A stretch of DNA of 64,000 nt, from contig NZ_JACHGE010000008.1 in assembly GCF_014202225.1 (NCBI RefSeq), positions 62,001 through 126,000 of the forward strand, in the 5' to 3' direction. The notes below the pieces were generated by a model. It ran no database searches. It was not told where the DNA came from and saw nothing but the letters and a program-made list of their open reading frames with translations. This DNA comes from Algibacter amylolyticus (lineage in GTDB: Bacteria > Bacteroidota > Bacteroidia > Flavobacteriales > Flavobacteriaceae). Below, piece by piece: positions 1-8,725 of this stretch. A program made the position numbers and the translations under genes. Numbering within the stretch: position 1 is the stretch's first letter; each line of letters opens with the position of its first letter.

Positions 1-441
1 ACCATTGATGTTTCTGTTGGCGGACATCACGATGGTACTTACGGTTCCGATTTTGAATACGTTGAAGGTTATGGCGATTTGGATGCGTGTAACGGGATTA
101 ATATAAATGGACAATACATGTATTTGGTAACTAATGAGTTTCCATATGTAAGTCGTTGTTTAATGGGTGAAGTTGAGCAAGAGGAACGACGCGGGCCTCA
201 AAACAGAGAAGGAGTAAACCGACCAGGGCAAAGACCAAGCGCTACCGATATTATTAAGCAAATGGATGCTAATAAAGATGGTAAATTATCTGAAACAGAA
301 GCTAAAGGACCATTAGCCGACGATTTCTCTAAGGTTGATGCTAATAAAGATGGATTTATCTCAAAAGAAGAACTAGCAAAAGGACAAAAACAAAATAAGG
401 AAGGCCGACAAGGAGGGCGACCACAAGGAAATAGAAATTAA
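1..441 (+). CDS. YHYH-domain protein with two EF-hands (5' end outside window)
   Basis: The window edge cuts this gene: the frame is open from base 1 and no start is visible. The 146 residues seen begin with the C-terminal part of a YHYH domain (VGGHHDGTYGSDFEY at 6-20, DACNG at 28-32, FPYVSRC at 47-53). A basic Arg/Gly/Pro linker follows, then two canonical EF-hand loops at 89-100 and 113-124, with ligands at loop positions 1, 3, 5, 9 and 12, so calcium binding is likely. The tail is basic and Gly/Arg-rich. YHYH proteins have no established biochemical role; most are exported. The next gene is a second YHYH protein in the same direction. The family call is sound; the function is unknown. Confidence 0.85.
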   Translation, partial: TIDVSVGGHHDGTYGSDFEYVEGYGDLDACNGININGQYMYLVTNEFPYVSRCLMGEVEQEERRGPQNREGVNRPGQRPSATDIIKQMDANKDGKLSETEAKGPLADDFSKVDANKDGFISKEELAKGQKQNKEGRQGGRPQGNRN

Positions 442-510
442 TTTATAAACGAGCGCAAGTTTATTTTAAAATTAACATCTAAATATTAATAACATTAAAA
501 CACTAAGATT

Positions 511-1308
511 ATGAAATACTATTTAAAGCCTTTAACTTTTATTACAATTTTTGCCTTTGCACTATTTGCTTGCAGTAGTGATGATTCTTCAAGTACTGAT
601 AATGCTAATGATGGCGACGACGATGATGAAGAGGTTGCTGTTACAGAATTGCATGCTGCTTTTGCTGCCTTTAATCAAGATGCGGTTACCGTTATTTTAT
701 CTGATGATGGTACAGAGGTTACTATAGAAACCACAGGATATCCAGATCATGCTTCAATTTATTGGGAGCCAGATAACGCGCTTTATAAAGACGAGCCAGA
801 TGTAACAAAAACAACTCAAGATACTTATATTGGTGGTGGGCAAGGTGAAGCTGCAAGTATTACCGTTGATGCCACTCCAAACTTAACGGGTGCAACTGTT
901 GCTACGCAATTAAATACTATTGGAATTGCGGTTAGCGGGGCTTCTATATTTAATGACCAAGAAGGTATGGGAGATTTAGATCAGGCTGCTAAAAGTTTAG
1001 ATTGGGCAGGAGCTCATAAAGGTCCTGGAGTATATCATTACCATTTAGAACCTACTCCAATTACTAGCAATGATGATAGTTTGGTAGGTATTTTACTTGA
1101 TGGTGTTTTTATTTATGGAAGACAGTGTAGTTCTACAGGAGCTGTCCCAACCGATTTAGATGCTTCAGGTGGTCACACATCTACTACGCAGTTTACAGAT
1201 GGTGCAGAAGAGTATCATTACCATATTATTAATGAGGTTTATGCTGCAGGAAATTATGCATATGCACCCGCGTATGTACTTTTTGCTGGACCATTTCAAG
1301 GATATTAA
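511..1308 (+). CDS. YHYH-domain lipoprotein
   Basis: A 265-residue predicted lipoprotein: hydrophobic signal 8-20, lipobox LFAC with acceptor Cys21, then an acidic low-complexity spacer (SSDD near 22-25, a run of Asp/Glu near 36-42). An acidic stretch next to the lipid Cys resembles the surface-export signal described for Bacteroidetes lipoproteins, so the protein may face outward. The YHYH domain shows the name motif twice, YHYHLEP near residue 175 and YHYHIINE near 235, plus the conserved GILLDGVFIYGR segment. It follows another YHYH gene and precedes a MORN lipoprotein by 14 bp, which suggests co-transcription. The biochemical role is unknown. Confidence 0.88.
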   Translation: MKYYLKPLTFITIFAFALFACSSDDSSSTDNANDGDDDDEEVAVTELHAAFAAFNQDAVTVILSDDGTEVTIETTGYPDHASIYWEPDNALYKDEPDVTKTTQDTYIGGGQGEAASITVDATPNLTGATVATQLNTIGIAVSGASIFNDQEGMGDLDQAAKSLDWAGAHKGPGVYHYHLEPTPITSNDDSLVGILLDGVFIYGRQCSSTGAVPTDLDASGGHTSTTQFTDGAEEYHYHIINEVYAAGNYAYAPAYVLFAGPFQGY

Positions 1309-1322
1309 AACGTAGTAAAAAT

Positions 1323-1940
1323 ATGAAACCAATTCTTTTTCTTAGTCTCATTGCTTTTTCAATAATGGGTTGCAAAGAAACGTCGTTAAGTAAACCTGTA
1401 AATGATGTTGCTAAGCAAGTGCAGGCTATTGTTATAGATAGTGTTGAAGTGCTAAAAAAAGAATTGGTTCTTAATGGTAATAAAGGCCAATGGTTTTACA
1501 ATGATAAACCGTATAATGGCTATTCTTTAAAGTATCATTCTAATGGCGTTTTAGAAGAAAAATGGGGCTTTTTTAATGGGAAAAGAGAAGGTATTGCTAA
1601 ACGCTGGACTAAAAATGGAATCCTTCAATTAGAGTCTTATTATAAAAATAATAGGCTAGAAGGGGTTTATAAAACATGGTGGGAAAACGGTGTTGTTTCG
1701 GGTGAAGCCTTTTACGAAAATGGTGTTAAGCAGGGTGTAGAAAGAAAATGGTTTGCAACCGAGCAACTAAATAAATTAAGGCATTTTGTTGATGGCAAAG
1801 AACACGGTTTTCAAAAAGCGTGGTTAGCTAACGGTAAATTATATGTTAACTATGAAGCCAAAAATGGTCGAATTTTTGGTTTAAGTAGAGCGAATTCGTG
1901 TGTTAGATTAGAGGATGAAGTCGTTATTAGAAAAAAATAA
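1323..1940 (+). CDS. MORN-repeat (YwqK-like) lipoprotein
   Basis: A 205-residue lipoprotein with lipobox SIMGC (Cys17). From about residue 54 to 185 it consists of tandem repeats of roughly 20-24 residues with the MORN pattern (NGVLEEKWGFFNGKREG, then similar units with YKNNRLEGVYKTWWENG and FYENGVKQGVE). Such proteins are often named YwqK-family antitoxins in automatic annotation. No toxin partner is nearby, so that name should not be read as function. A role in protein or membrane contact in the envelope is possible. It ends 4 bp before the SCO gene start and probably shares its transcript. Confidence 0.8.
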   Translation: MKPILFLSLIAFSIMGCKETSLSKPVNDVAKQVQAIVIDSVEVLKKELVLNGNKGQWFYNDKPYNGYSLKYHSNGVLEEKWGFFNGKREGIAKRWTKNGILQLESYYKNNRLEGVYKTWWENGVVSGEAFYENGVKQGVERKWFATEQLNKLRHFVDGKEHGFQKAWLANGKLYVNYEAKNGRIFGLSRANSCVRLEDEVVIRKK

Positions 1941-1944
1941 TATT

Positions 1945-2613
1945 ATGAAATATCTATATATTGTAGTGTTGCTAATTTTTACAGCTTGTAAAAAGGACAT
2001 TAAAAAAGAAACGGTTAAAGTTGTTGAACATAGCAGAGTAGATTATTTGCCGTATTATAACGACGAAACTTTTACGCCACATTGGTTAACCCCAAATACC
2101 GAAGAAGAGAAAGCGTTTCATAAAATTCCAGGTTTTTCATTAACAAATCAATTAGGAGAAACGGTTACTCAAAAAACGTTCGAGAATAAAATATATATAA
2201 CCGATTTCTTTTTTACCACCTGTCCTGGTATTTGTCCTAAAATGACCGGTAATATGGCAAAAATTCAAGAAGAATTTAAAAATGATAAGGATGTTCTATT
2301 ACTGTCACATTCGGTAATGCCAAGTACAGATTCAGTTTCTGTGTTAAAAGCCTATGCTAAAAATAATAATGTTATAGCTAATAAATGGCATTTAGTAACA
2401 GGAAGTCGGCATGATATTTATACCCTTGGTAGAGATCATTATTTTGTTGAAAGTGATTTAGGAGAAGAAAAAAGTATTGAAGATTTTTTGCATACCGAGA
2501 ACTTTTTATTGATTGATAAGAATAAGCATATTCGTGGTATATATAATGGGTTGAATCGCGCTTCTATGGCGCAATTAATTATAGACATCAAGGCATTAAA
2601 AAAAGAATCTTGA
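1945..2613 (+). CDS. SCO1/SenC/PrrC family copper chaperone, lipoprotein
   Basis: SCO proteins have a thioredoxin fold and deliver or reduce copper for the CuA site of cytochrome c oxidase. The ATG at 1945 is chosen over the in-frame one at 1915 because it opens a clean lipoprotein signal with Cys15 (FTAC) and avoids overlap with the upstream gene; length is then 222 residues. The copper-binding CxxxC lies at Cys93 and Cys97 (TTCPGICPKM). The third ligand is probably His183 (FLHTENFLLID), 86 residues downstream, as in known SCO proteins. LLLSHSVMPSTDS and WHLVTG are also typical. No oxidase genes are in the window. Target enzyme: inference only. Confidence 0.9.
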   Translation: MKYLYIVVLLIFTACKKDIKKETVKVVEHSRVDYLPYYNDETFTPHWLTPNTEEEKAFHKIPGFSLTNQLGETVTQKTFENKIYITDFFFTTCPGICPKMTGNMAKIQEEFKNDKDVLLLSHSVMPSTDSVSVLKAYAKNNNVIANKWHLVTGSRHDIYTLGRDHYFVESDLGEEKSIEDFLHTENFLLIDKNKHIRGIYNGLNRASMAQLIIDIKALKKES

Positions 2614-2693
2614 TTGGTTAATAGCAATTGTTTTGATGTTAAGCTTTGTGATTTATTCATGAAGCTTTTTTACTTTTATAGAAATTCGAAATT

Positions 2694-3761
2694 ATGAAGC
2701 GTATTGTACTATTACTTTTAGGTGTTGTTGTGTTCTTTTCCTGCGGAAAAAAGGAAACATTTAAACCAAGAGATATTTCTACAGTTGAAATTGAAATACT
2801 TTTACAAGATTCTTTATTGAATGTTAGGGCAATTGAGGTTTCAGAGGTGTCTTTTTATGCAACTTCCAATGGCAGAATAGGGCCAATAATTGAAGATTAT
2901 GAAATATCTTTAGGTGATTTGAATGAGGTGTTTTATAATAATGAAAGTAATAATGTTAAAGATTCAGTTTATTTAAATTATAGGTCAATAGCATTGACTA
3001 AAGAGAATGTTTTTGCTTTCAATGTTGGCTCTCCAGCCGTTTTAGTAAAAATAGAAAATGATACAACTCACAATATTGTCTACCAAGAAAACCATCCCAA
3101 AGCATTCTATGACTCTATGGAGTTCTGGAACGACCAAGAAGGTATAGCTATAGGAGATTCTACCGATGGCTGTTTAAGTGCAATTATAACTAGAGATGGT
3201 GGTAGCACCTGGAAAAAACTATCCTGTAATGATTTACCCAATGGCATCGAAAACGAAGGTGCTTTTGCAGCAAGCGATACTAATATTGCTATTGTAGGCA
3301 ACAACACCTGGGTAGCTACAACAGCTGGTCGTGTTTATTATTCTCCAGATAAAGGTGAAACATGGCGTGTTTACAATACACCAATAGTTAAGGATAGAGA
3401 AACAGAGGGTATTTATTCAATTGATTTTTACGATGCGTTAAACGGATTCGCTATTGGTGGCGACTATACCAAGCCATTTAATAATGCTGCTAATAAAATA
3501 AGAACTCAAGATGGTGGTAAAACATGGAAACTTGTATCTCCAAATCAAAATCCAGGATACAGAAGCTGTGTGCAGTATATCCCGAATGGTAACGGAAAAG
3601 AATTAGTAGCTGTGGGGTTTAAGGGTATCGATTATACTAATGATTCCGGCGACTCCTGGAAACATTTAAGCGACGAAGGGTTTTATACCATTCGTTTTCT
3701 AAATGATTCGGTGGCGTATGCTGCTGGGGCAGGCAGAATTTCTAAACTAGTGTTTAAGTAA
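2694..3761 (+). CDS. Ycf48/BNR-like beta-propeller lipoprotein
   Basis: A 355-residue lipoprotein (lipobox FFSC, Cys17). The body contains at least four Asp-box/BNR-type motifs of the form S/T-x-D-x-G-x-T/S-W: TRDGGSTW, SPDKGETW, TQDGGKTW and TNDSGDSW. This is the pattern of sialidase-like and Ycf48-like beta-propellers. Flavobacterial members are often called oxidoreductases without evidence. No catalytic sialidase residues are recognised, so a structural or assembly role in the envelope is more likely. An 80-bp gap separates it from the SCO gene, and a long A+T-rich intergenic region follows. Confidence 0.75.
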   Translation: MKRIVLLLLGVVVFFSCGKKETFKPRDISTVEIEILLQDSLLNVRAIEVSEVSFYATSNGRIGPIIEDYEISLGDLNEVFYNNESNNVKDSVYLNYRSIALTKENVFAFNVGSPAVLVKIENDTTHNIVYQENHPKAFYDSMEFWNDQEGIAIGDSTDGCLSAIITRDGGSTWKKLSCNDLPNGIENEGAFAASDTNIAIVGNNTWVATTAGRVYYSPDKGETWRVYNTPIVKDRETEGIYSIDFYDALNGFAIGGDYTKPFNNAANKIRTQDGGKTWKLVSPNQNPGYRSCVQYIPNGNGKELVAVGFKGIDYTNDSGDSWKHLSDEGFYTIRFLNDSVAYAAGAGRISKLVFK

Positions 3762-3968
3762 AACGTATTATCTTCTCTTTTAGGTTTTTAATCTTTCTTT
3801 CAAATGTTTTTGGTTGTAATAACATCATTAACAAGGTGGCTGTTTTTAATTTTTTTTTGGTGTTTTTTTTATTTTAATAATCAGAATCTTACATTAAAAA
3901 GACCATTTATTTCCGATATCGATATTTTATTCATGTTTTTTTTGTTAAAATTCAAATAAAATTTTTTA

Positions 3969-3985
3969 AACGTCAATATTACGTT
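3969..3985. promoter_or_regulatory. Upstream operator-like palindrome AACGT-N7-ACGTT
   Basis: AACGT (3969-3973), seven bases, ACGTT (3981-3985). The same half-sites with the same spacing recur at 4115-4131, 146 bp downstream, about 14 helical turns, so both sites could face the same side of the DNA. The binding protein is unknown. A LacI/GntR-type or the nearby Nudix-like regulator are candidates, but the motif was not seen next to that regulator's own gene. Confidence 0.45.
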
Positions 3986-4074
3986 AACCCCTTTATTTGT
4001 AGGCTTTTCTAATTTTTATTCCGTGTTAAATACTTGTAATACGCTCAATTATAAGTGATTGTTGATAAAATTTA

Positions 4075-4107
4075 TTTGGATTATAAGTTTCAATTACTAT
4101 ATATTTG
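4075..4107 (+). promoter_or_regulatory. Bacteroidetes-type promoter of the polyol operon
   Basis: TTTG at 4075-4078 (-33 element) and TATATTTG at 4100-4107 (-7 element, consensus TAnnTTTG) are 21 bp apart. Transcription would start near 4112-4115, directly at the left arm of the downstream palindrome. A repressor bound there would block initiation. Confidence 0.7.
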
Positions 4108-4114
4108 CATAACA

Positions 4115-4131
4115 AACGTATTAAGTACGTT
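4115..4131. promoter_or_regulatory. Promoter-proximal operator-like palindrome AACGT-N7-ACGTT
   Basis: AACGT (4115-4119), seven bases, ACGTT (4127-4131). The arms extend to AAACGTA/TACGTTT (4114-4120 and 4126-4132). It overlaps the predicted transcription start, the classic place for a repressor. It is the second copy of the motif at 3969-3985. Confidence 0.55.
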
Positions 4132-4163
4132 TAATAAAATATACTAAACTAAACATTGAAATT

Positions 4164-5051
4164 ATGAAATCACCACATCAAAACAAGGAGCTAAATCTGT
4201 CTGCTTCTGTTTTTAATTCAAGACAATCAAAATGTAACAAAACGCGCTTTATTCAATTAGTATGTTTGTGTGTTCTGTTTTTAGGATTTAATACAGTTAC
4301 TGCTCAAGATGAAAATAACAACGACGATTACAAGGCGTTTACTGCAGGAGCACATATAAAAAACATGCATTTATGGCATGGTTTTGTAGTGCACCCAGGG
4401 GCTATGTTAGCAACTAACTTAGAGTATAACTCTAGAGATAAAAAATTCACATTTGGTTTATGGGGAGGAGCTAGTTTAACAACTGTAGATGTTGTAAATA
4501 AAAATACTGGCGAAAACGTAGGGGCTCACTACCAAGAGTTTTCATTATATACTAAATACCGTTTCTCTGACAGGTTTTTTATAGAGGCGGTTACACATAA
4601 TAACTATACAGGTGTTGAAGAACGTGGCGATGTATTGCATTACTGGAGTTATGATAAAACACAAGGCTACAACTTTGTAGATCTTAACTTTGGGTATAAC
4701 ATTTCACCTAATACATTATTATATTTTGCTACTATTCTTAGTGGTGGCTCGGGCGATTACGAAGTGCAAGAAGATGGTTCTTTAGAGGATTCATGGACAC
4801 ATTACTTTGAGGTTACAAGTAAAGTTTGGGAAAAACAAGACGCTAACTTATCTTTATTTGTAGGTGGAGCTTGGTCCTTTGTAACCGATAAAACATTTTA
4901 TACAGAAGGTGCAGGAAACCTTATTAATGTAGGTGCTACTTACGGTGATAAAATTAAAATAGGCAATCATAAATTACCAATAGGTGTTACAGCAATGTGG
5001 AACCCAGAAAAAGAAAAAACTGTACTTCAAGTAGATATAACCATTTTTTAG
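4164..5051 (+). CDS. Predicted outer-membrane beta-barrel protein, first gene of polyol operon
   Basis: 295 residues. A basic N-terminal segment of about 27 residues precedes a hydrophobic signal (LVCLCVLFLGFNTVTAQ, about 31-48) with likely cleavage after TAQ. The mature part alternates hydrophobic and polar residues in aromatic strands (FTFGLWGGASL, FIEAVTHNNYTG, SLFVGGAWSF) and ends ...VLQVDITIF, with the terminal Phe expected of an outer-membrane barrel. I do not recognise a named family. Position ahead of the importer genes and behind the operator-controlled promoter suggests a pore for the imported sugar or polyol, in place of the usual SusC/SusD pair. That role is inference. Confidence 0.65.
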   Translation: MKSPHQNKELNLSASVFNSRQSKCNKTRFIQLVCLCVLFLGFNTVTAQDENNNDDYKAFTAGAHIKNMHLWHGFVVHPGAMLATNLEYNSRDKKFTFGLWGGASLTTVDVVNKNTGENVGAHYQEFSLYTKYRFSDRFFIEAVTHNNYTGVEERGDVLHYWSYDKTQGYNFVDLNFGYNISPNTLLYFATILSGGSGDYEVQEDGSLEDSWTHYFEVTSKVWEKQDANLSLFVGGAWSFVTDKTFYTEGAGNLINVGATYGDKIKIGNHKLPIGVTAMWNPEKEKTVLQVDITIF

Positions 5052-5108
5052 TACTTTAAAGAATATAAAATAAACTATTAACTAAATTAAGATATAAAAC
5101 CATTTATT

Positions 5109-6173
5109 ATGAAAACAAAAAACATGACATCCGTTTTAAGGCAAATTGTTAAACCATTATTTGTTTTAACCTTATTATTTAATCTTTCAAGCTGTGTAGA
5201 TCAAGGAGCATCCACTCAAGCAGATGTAAATAGTGCCGAAGATACTAGCGCAAAAGTAGAAAGCGCAATAGATTTAACTGGGAAAAAAATAGGGTATGCT
5301 ACGCCGTCTTTAAACGCACCGTATTACCAAGCCCTTTTGCAAAGTATTAAAGCAAGTACCGAAAAAAATGGTATGGTGTTTTTATCTGCCGATGGACAAG
5401 ATGATATTAATAAGCAAGTTGCAGCAGTAGAGGATTTAATTACTAAAGGTGTTGATGCTTTATTATTAAATCCAAAAGATCCTGATGCCTTAGTAGGTGT
5501 AACAAAAGTGGCTAAGGCTGCTGGTATTCCAGTTTTTATTATCGATAGTTCTATTAATCCTTCTGCAGATTACGTAACAACTATTCAGTCTAATAATTTA
5601 GCAAATGGTGAGTTAGCAGGCGAGTGGTTAGTTAAAAAAATGGGAAACACTAAAATGAACATTGCTTTATTAAGTGGTAATGCTGGAAACCCTGTAGGAA
5701 GAACTAGAAAACAAGGACTCTTACAAGGTATAACGGAAGAACAATTAAGAACCCAAGGTAAAATTGATTTAAACGTTAAAACGCAAGCATATACAGAGTG
5801 GTCTTACGCAGGTGGTTTAAAAGCTATGGAAGATATACTAGTAGCACATCCAGATATTAATGTTGTTATTACAGAATCTGATGTGTGTGTATTAGGTGCT
5901 ATAAAAGCAATAAAACAGGCAGGTAAAACGGATGATATTTTAATTGTTGCTGGTGCCGACGGACAAAAAGAAGCTATTAAGTACATTATGGATACCGATT
6001 TTTACGGATGTACTGCAATGAACAGTCCGGTGCAAATTGGAAAAAATGCCGTAGAGTATGCTATTCAATACATGAATGGAAAAAGAGATTTCAAGAAAAC
6101 GTCATTTACAGCGCCATTATTAATTACAAAAGAGAATGCTGCTAAGTATTACGATCCTAAAGCCTTGTTTTAA
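5109..6173 (+). CDS. Ribose-type ABC importer substrate-binding lipoprotein
   Basis: 354 residues. Signal with lipobox LSSC (Cys29) anchors the protein to a membrane, unlike the soluble RbsB of enterobacteria. The mature part is a type 1 periplasmic-binding fold: KKIGYATPSLNAPYYQ opens the first lobe, followed by AAVEDLITKGVDALLLNPKD, VFIIDSSI, the hinge-proximal NPVGRTRKQG and VVITESDVC. It would capture a sugar or sugar alcohol and hand it to the permease encoded two genes downstream. The ligand cannot be read from sequence. The neighbouring mannitol dehydrogenase and sugar kinase point to mannitol or a related polyol. Confidence 0.9.
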   Translation: MKTKNMTSVLRQIVKPLFVLTLLFNLSSCVDQGASTQADVNSAEDTSAKVESAIDLTGKKIGYATPSLNAPYYQALLQSIKASTEKNGMVFLSADGQDDINKQVAAVEDLITKGVDALLLNPKDPDALVGVTKVAKAAGIPVFIIDSSINPSADYVTTIQSNNLANGELAGEWLVKKMGNTKMNIALLSGNAGNPVGRTRKQGLLQGITEEQLRTQGKIDLNVKTQAYTEWSYAGGLKAMEDILVAHPDINVVITESDVCVLGAIKAIKQAGKTDDILIVAGADGQKEAIKYIMDTDFYGCTAMNSPVQIGKNAVEYAIQYMNGKRDFKKTSFTAPLLITKENAAKYYDPKALF

Positions 6174-6191
6174 TCTTTAAAATTCAGTTTT

Positions 6192-7715
6192 ATGAAAACT
6201 TCAGATAGTGAATACAGATTAGAAATGACCGGAATATCAAAAAGTTTTGGGGTGGTTTCGGTTCTTGAAAATGTAAACCTTAAAGTAAAGCCTGGAGAAA
6301 TTCATGCTTTACTAGGGGAAAACGGAGCAGGGAAATCTACGTTAATCAAAATTTTAAGTGGTGTACACCAAAAGGATTCTGGGAAAGTGATTTTAGATGG
6401 TGAAGAAATTAGCCCTAAAAATACTCACGATGGTCAGGTTTTAGGCATTAGTGTTGTGTTTCAAGAGTTATCCTTAGTAAACGATTTGTCAGTAGCCGAA
6501 AATATCTATTTGCACAAATTAGGGTCTAGTAAGTTTTGGATGAACTGGAAAGAGATCACTAAAAATGCTCAAGATTTAATTGATTCATTAGGGTTTGATA
6601 TTGATGCTTCTGCTCGAGTTAGAGATTTAAGTATTGTTCAAAAACAAGTGGTAGAAATTGCTAAAGCATTATCAGAGGACACCAAGGTTTTAGTATTGGA
6701 TGAGCCAACTACGGTTTTCGACCCAACAGATACTAAAAAGTTATTTGACAACCTTTTTAAACTTAGAGATAAAGGAATTTCTATTATTTATATATCGCAT
6801 CACTTAGATGAGATTTTTAAAATTGCAGATTCTGTAACTGTGCTTAGAGATGGTGTAGATACAGGAAGTATGGCTGTAAAAGATACAGATACAGACGGTG
6901 TAATTCGCTTAATGATTGGAAGAGAATTAAAAGATTTATATCCAACTCGCGATGTTGAAATTGGTGAGGTTCCTGTTTTTGAAGTTAAAAATTTAACGGC
7001 TAAAGATACCTTAGTTCATGATGTGTCATTTTCGGTACGTCCGGGAGAAGTTTTAGGAATTGCAGGTTTAGGAGGAAGTGGAAGAACGGAAACAGCTAAA
7101 TTAATTTTTGGAGCTCATAAAAAGAAATCTGGAACTTTAATTTTAAACGGAAAGGAAATAAAAACCAATACGCCAGTGTGCGCAGTTGGTCACCAAATAG
7201 GATTTGTTTCCGAGGATAGAAAAGAAGATGGTGTGTTTTTACCATTATCGATTAGACGCAATATTAGCGTCACCAATTTTTCTGGTATTTCTGGTAAATT
7301 AGGGTTTATAAATGTAGCGAATGAATATAAAAATGTTTTAGAATTAATTGAGAAGTTAAACATTAAAACACCAAGTTCTGAAGTTGACGTTAAAAACCTA
7401 AGTGGAGGAAACCAACAAAAAGTAGCTTTAGCTAAATGGTTAAGTATTGATAGTAAAGTTATTTTTATTGACGAGCCAACTCGTGGAGTCGATGTTGGTG
7501 CTAAAATTGAAATTTACAACCTAATTAACGAAGTTGCCAAAAAAGGAGTTGGTGTGGTAGTAATTTCATCGGATATGCCTGAAATTATGGGTATTTCAGA
7601 TCGCATCTTAGTTATGCATGAAGGTACATTCTACGGAGAATTATCAAAAGAAGAATTTTCTGAAGAAAACATTTTACGCTATTCTATTGGCGAAAAACTT
7701 AAACAAGTAGTCTAA
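6192..7715 (+). CDS. Ribose-type ABC importer ATPase (two fused ABC domains)
   Basis: 507 residues, usual RbsA/MglA length. Domain 1 has a full Walker A (GENGAGKST, 42-50) and Walker B/D-loop region LVLDEPTT; its signature is altered (DLSIVQKQ), as is common in this family. Domain 2 (about 255-500) has a degenerate Walker A (GLGGSGRTE near 292) but an intact signature LSGGNQQK and Walker B FIDEPTRGVDVG. One competent and one degenerate site is the family norm. It powers uptake with the permease 29 bp downstream. Specificity cannot be told from the ATPase. Confidence 0.95.
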   Translation: MKTSDSEYRLEMTGISKSFGVVSVLENVNLKVKPGEIHALLGENGAGKSTLIKILSGVHQKDSGKVILDGEEISPKNTHDGQVLGISVVFQELSLVNDLSVAENIYLHKLGSSKFWMNWKEITKNAQDLIDSLGFDIDASARVRDLSIVQKQVVEIAKALSEDTKVLVLDEPTTVFDPTDTKKLFDNLFKLRDKGISIIYISHHLDEIFKIADSVTVLRDGVDTGSMAVKDTDTDGVIRLMIGRELKDLYPTRDVEIGEVPVFEVKNLTAKDTLVHDVSFSVRPGEVLGIAGLGGSGRTETAKLIFGAHKKKSGTLILNGKEIKTNTPVCAVGHQIGFVSEDRKEDGVFLPLSIRRNISVTNFSGISGKLGFINVANEYKNVLELIEKLNIKTPSSEVDVKNLSGGNQQKVALAKWLSIDSKVIFIDEPTRGVDVGAKIEIYNLINEVAKKGVGVVVISSDMPEIMGISDRILVMHEGTFYGELSKEEFSEENILRYSIGEKLKQVV

Positions 7716-7744
7716 CAAAGCTATAACAAAAAACAAAAATAACA

Positions 7745-8713
7745 ATGGCATTAACAATAAAACAACAACTAAGTAGCCCGGGTGGTTTACTTAAGTTTCT
7801 CGTAAAACATAATACAATTTTCATTTTCATATTGCTGTTAATATTTTCAGCATTAATTTCCGATGTGTTTTTTACATCAACAAACCTTTCAAATTTATTA
7901 AAACAAGTATCTGGTATAGGTATTATTAGTATTGGTATGTTGCTTGTAATTCTAACAGGTGGTATCGATTTATCTGTGGGTTCCATGGTTGCATTATTAG
8001 CAGTAACCTTTGCTATATTGGTTAATGTAGTAGTACTTCCACTGGCCATAATATTAACTATTATTATTGGTTTTGGTTTAGGGAGCGTCTCGGGTTATCT
8101 CGTGGCATATCAAAAAATGGCACCGTTTGTAGCAACTTTGGCCTTAATGACAATTGCTAGAGGCTTAGGGTTTATTTCCTCTAAAGGATCTCCAATAACC
8201 TTTAAAACTCCAGGTGGCGAATTCATGTCTAATTTTGCAAATAATTCAACTTTAGCTGTTCCAAATATTGCCATTGTATTCTTTTTAATTGTCATTTTAG
8301 CTATGGTTTTGCTTCGCTACAATGTATTTGGAAGATTAATTATTGCTATTGGAAGTAACGAAGAAGCATCTCGTTTATCTGGTATAAAAGTTAATAAATA
8401 TAAATTTCTAGTTTATGCAATTTCTGGAGCTTTAGCAGCAACAGCAGCCGTAATTGTAGCTTCTAGAACCAACTTAGGATCTCCTAATATGGGTATGGCT
8501 TGGGAGCTAGATGCTATTGCAGCAGTTGTAATTGGTGGTGCAAGTTTAAATGGCGGAAAAGGTACAGCTATAAACACATTAATGGGGGTGCTTATTTTGG
8601 GTTTAATTGGTAATATTTTAAATCTTTTAAATGTGCCATCATATCCACAACAAGTAGTTAAAGGGGCAATTATCATTTTTGCAGTGTTACTTCAACGTTT
8701 CGATAGCAAATAA
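7745..8713 (+). CDS. Ribose-type ABC importer permease
   Basis: 322 residues, about 8-10 hydrophobic segments, family BPD_transp_2 (RbsC/XylH type). Conserved signs are LVILTGGIDLSVGS near residue 75, PFVATLALMTIARG near 128-141, GSNEEASRLSGI (the cytoplasmic loop facing the ATPase) and GGASLNGGKGT near 270. It forms the inner-membrane channel as a homodimer. With the preceding lipoprotein and ATPase it makes a complete importer. The dehydrogenase start follows 12 bp later. Confidence 0.93.
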   Translation: MALTIKQQLSSPGGLLKFLVKHNTIFIFILLLIFSALISDVFFTSTNLSNLLKQVSGIGIISIGMLLVILTGGIDLSVGSMVALLAVTFAILVNVVVLPLAIILTIIIGFGLGSVSGYLVAYQKMAPFVATLALMTIARGLGFISSKGSPITFKTPGGEFMSNFANNSTLAVPNIAIVFFLIVILAMVLLRYNVFGRLIIAIGSNEEASRLSGIKVNKYKFLVYAISGALAATAAVIVASRTNLGSPNMGMAWELDAIAAVVIGGASLNGGKGTAINTLMGVLILGLIGNILNLLNVPSYPQQVVKGAIIIFAVLLQRFDSK

Positions 8714-8725
8714 AAAAAAGAAATA

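Larger units (their letters stand above)
3762..4163. other. 402-bp intergenic region upstream of the polyol operon
   Basis: No open reading frame of note. The region is very T-rich. Its content is regulatory: two inverted repeats of the form AACGT-N7-ACGTT and one strong promoter, listed separately. A 5' untranslated leader of about 50 nt runs from the predicted start site to the ATG at 4164. Confidence 0.6.

Noticed and set aside
1323-1940. YwqK antitoxin of a toxin-antitoxin pair
   Set aside because: No toxin gene adjacent; MORN repeats and lipobox indicate an envelope protein.
1915-1944. Longer start for the SCO gene
   Set aside because: It would overlap the upstream gene and bury the lipoprotein signal; ATG at 1945 is better.
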